Below are positions 18,559 to 18,578 of a DNA stretch of 18,578 nucleotides, one piece after another (positions within the stretch are counted from its first letter, which is position 1; every line of letters begins with the position of its first letter). The DNA is from UBA10002 sp964373775. GTDB taxonomy: Bacteria; Patescibacteriota; Minisyncoccia; Phycocordibacterales; UBA10002. The DNA lies in the NCBI GenBank assembly GCA_964373775.1, contig CAYJWA010000015.1:1-18578 (forward strand). The letters run 5' to 3'. The notes below the pieces were generated by a model. The model had not been told where the DNA came from, ran no database searches, and saw only the letters and a list, made by a program, of their open reading frames with translations. A program made the translations under genes and the position numbers.

Positions 18559-18578
18559 AACATTCCAACATTCTGCAG
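18559..18578. repeat. left half of a second palindrome copy, cut by window edge
   Basis: AACATTCCAACATTCTGCAG matches 17424-17443 at 19 of 20 bases. The right arm would lie beyond the window. It is 20 bp past the PEBP stop, so a terminator or dispersed repeat is possible. Confidence 0.7.

Overview
The window looks like a chromosomal segment of a Candidate Phyla Radiation (Patescibacteria) bacterium, most likely of the Parcubacteria group. This rests on recognising the gene set and style: tightly packed short genes, several stripped-down single-domain proteins, a membrane-anchored Clp-type ATPase following a small multi-pass membrane gene, weak or absent Shine-Dalgarno sites, and many dispersed palindromes. 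UGA is used as a stop (for example the riboflavin kinase and GHKL genes), so the UGA=Gly code of Gracilibacteria/SR1 is not in use. The lineage call is recognition, not a computed placement.

Left block (1-9811) is almost entirely minus strand. In order of transcription: a delta-prime-like clamp-loader subunit, frr, an RseP-type site-2 protease, a small membrane protein, a membrane-anchored ClpC/ClpB-like AAA+ protein, a 72-aa hypothetical, a tRNA-dihydrouridine synthase, a 91-aa hypothetical, dnaX, a GIY-YIG nuclease and tRNA-Gln(UUG). The themes are replication (two clamp-loader genes), translation (frr, dus, tRNA) and envelope protein quality control (site-2 protease plus membrane Clp). The tRNA-Gln/GIY-YIG end holds two partial tRNA-Gln copies around the nuclease gene.

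Right block (10026-18578) starts and ends with a pair of inverted 221/222-bp repeats (10026-10246 and 17688-17909). Between them, mostly on the plus strand, lie a stand-alone riboflavin kinase, a tiny membrane peptide, a DoxX-like protein (minus), an excisionase-type HTH protein, a Pif1-like helicase, a conserved hypothetical, a LexA repressor (minus), a GHKL ATPase of unknown role and a secreted thermonuclease. A membrane-anchored PEBP-family protein follows the right repeat.

The most unusual content is non-coding. (i) There are at least five families of palindromic or inverted repeats, three of which lie in or run into reading frames (dus, the thermonuclease, and the 3' ends of dus and dnaX). 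(ii) A candidate structured RNA with a strong terminator precedes the delta-prime gene. (iii) Several genes have a -10-like hexamer 5-7 nt before the ATG, suggesting leaderless transcripts. (iv) Three phased copies of an octamer sit next to a perfect DnaA box in the lexA/GHKL-ATPase divergent region. I see no CRISPR array, rRNA or complete insertion sequence.
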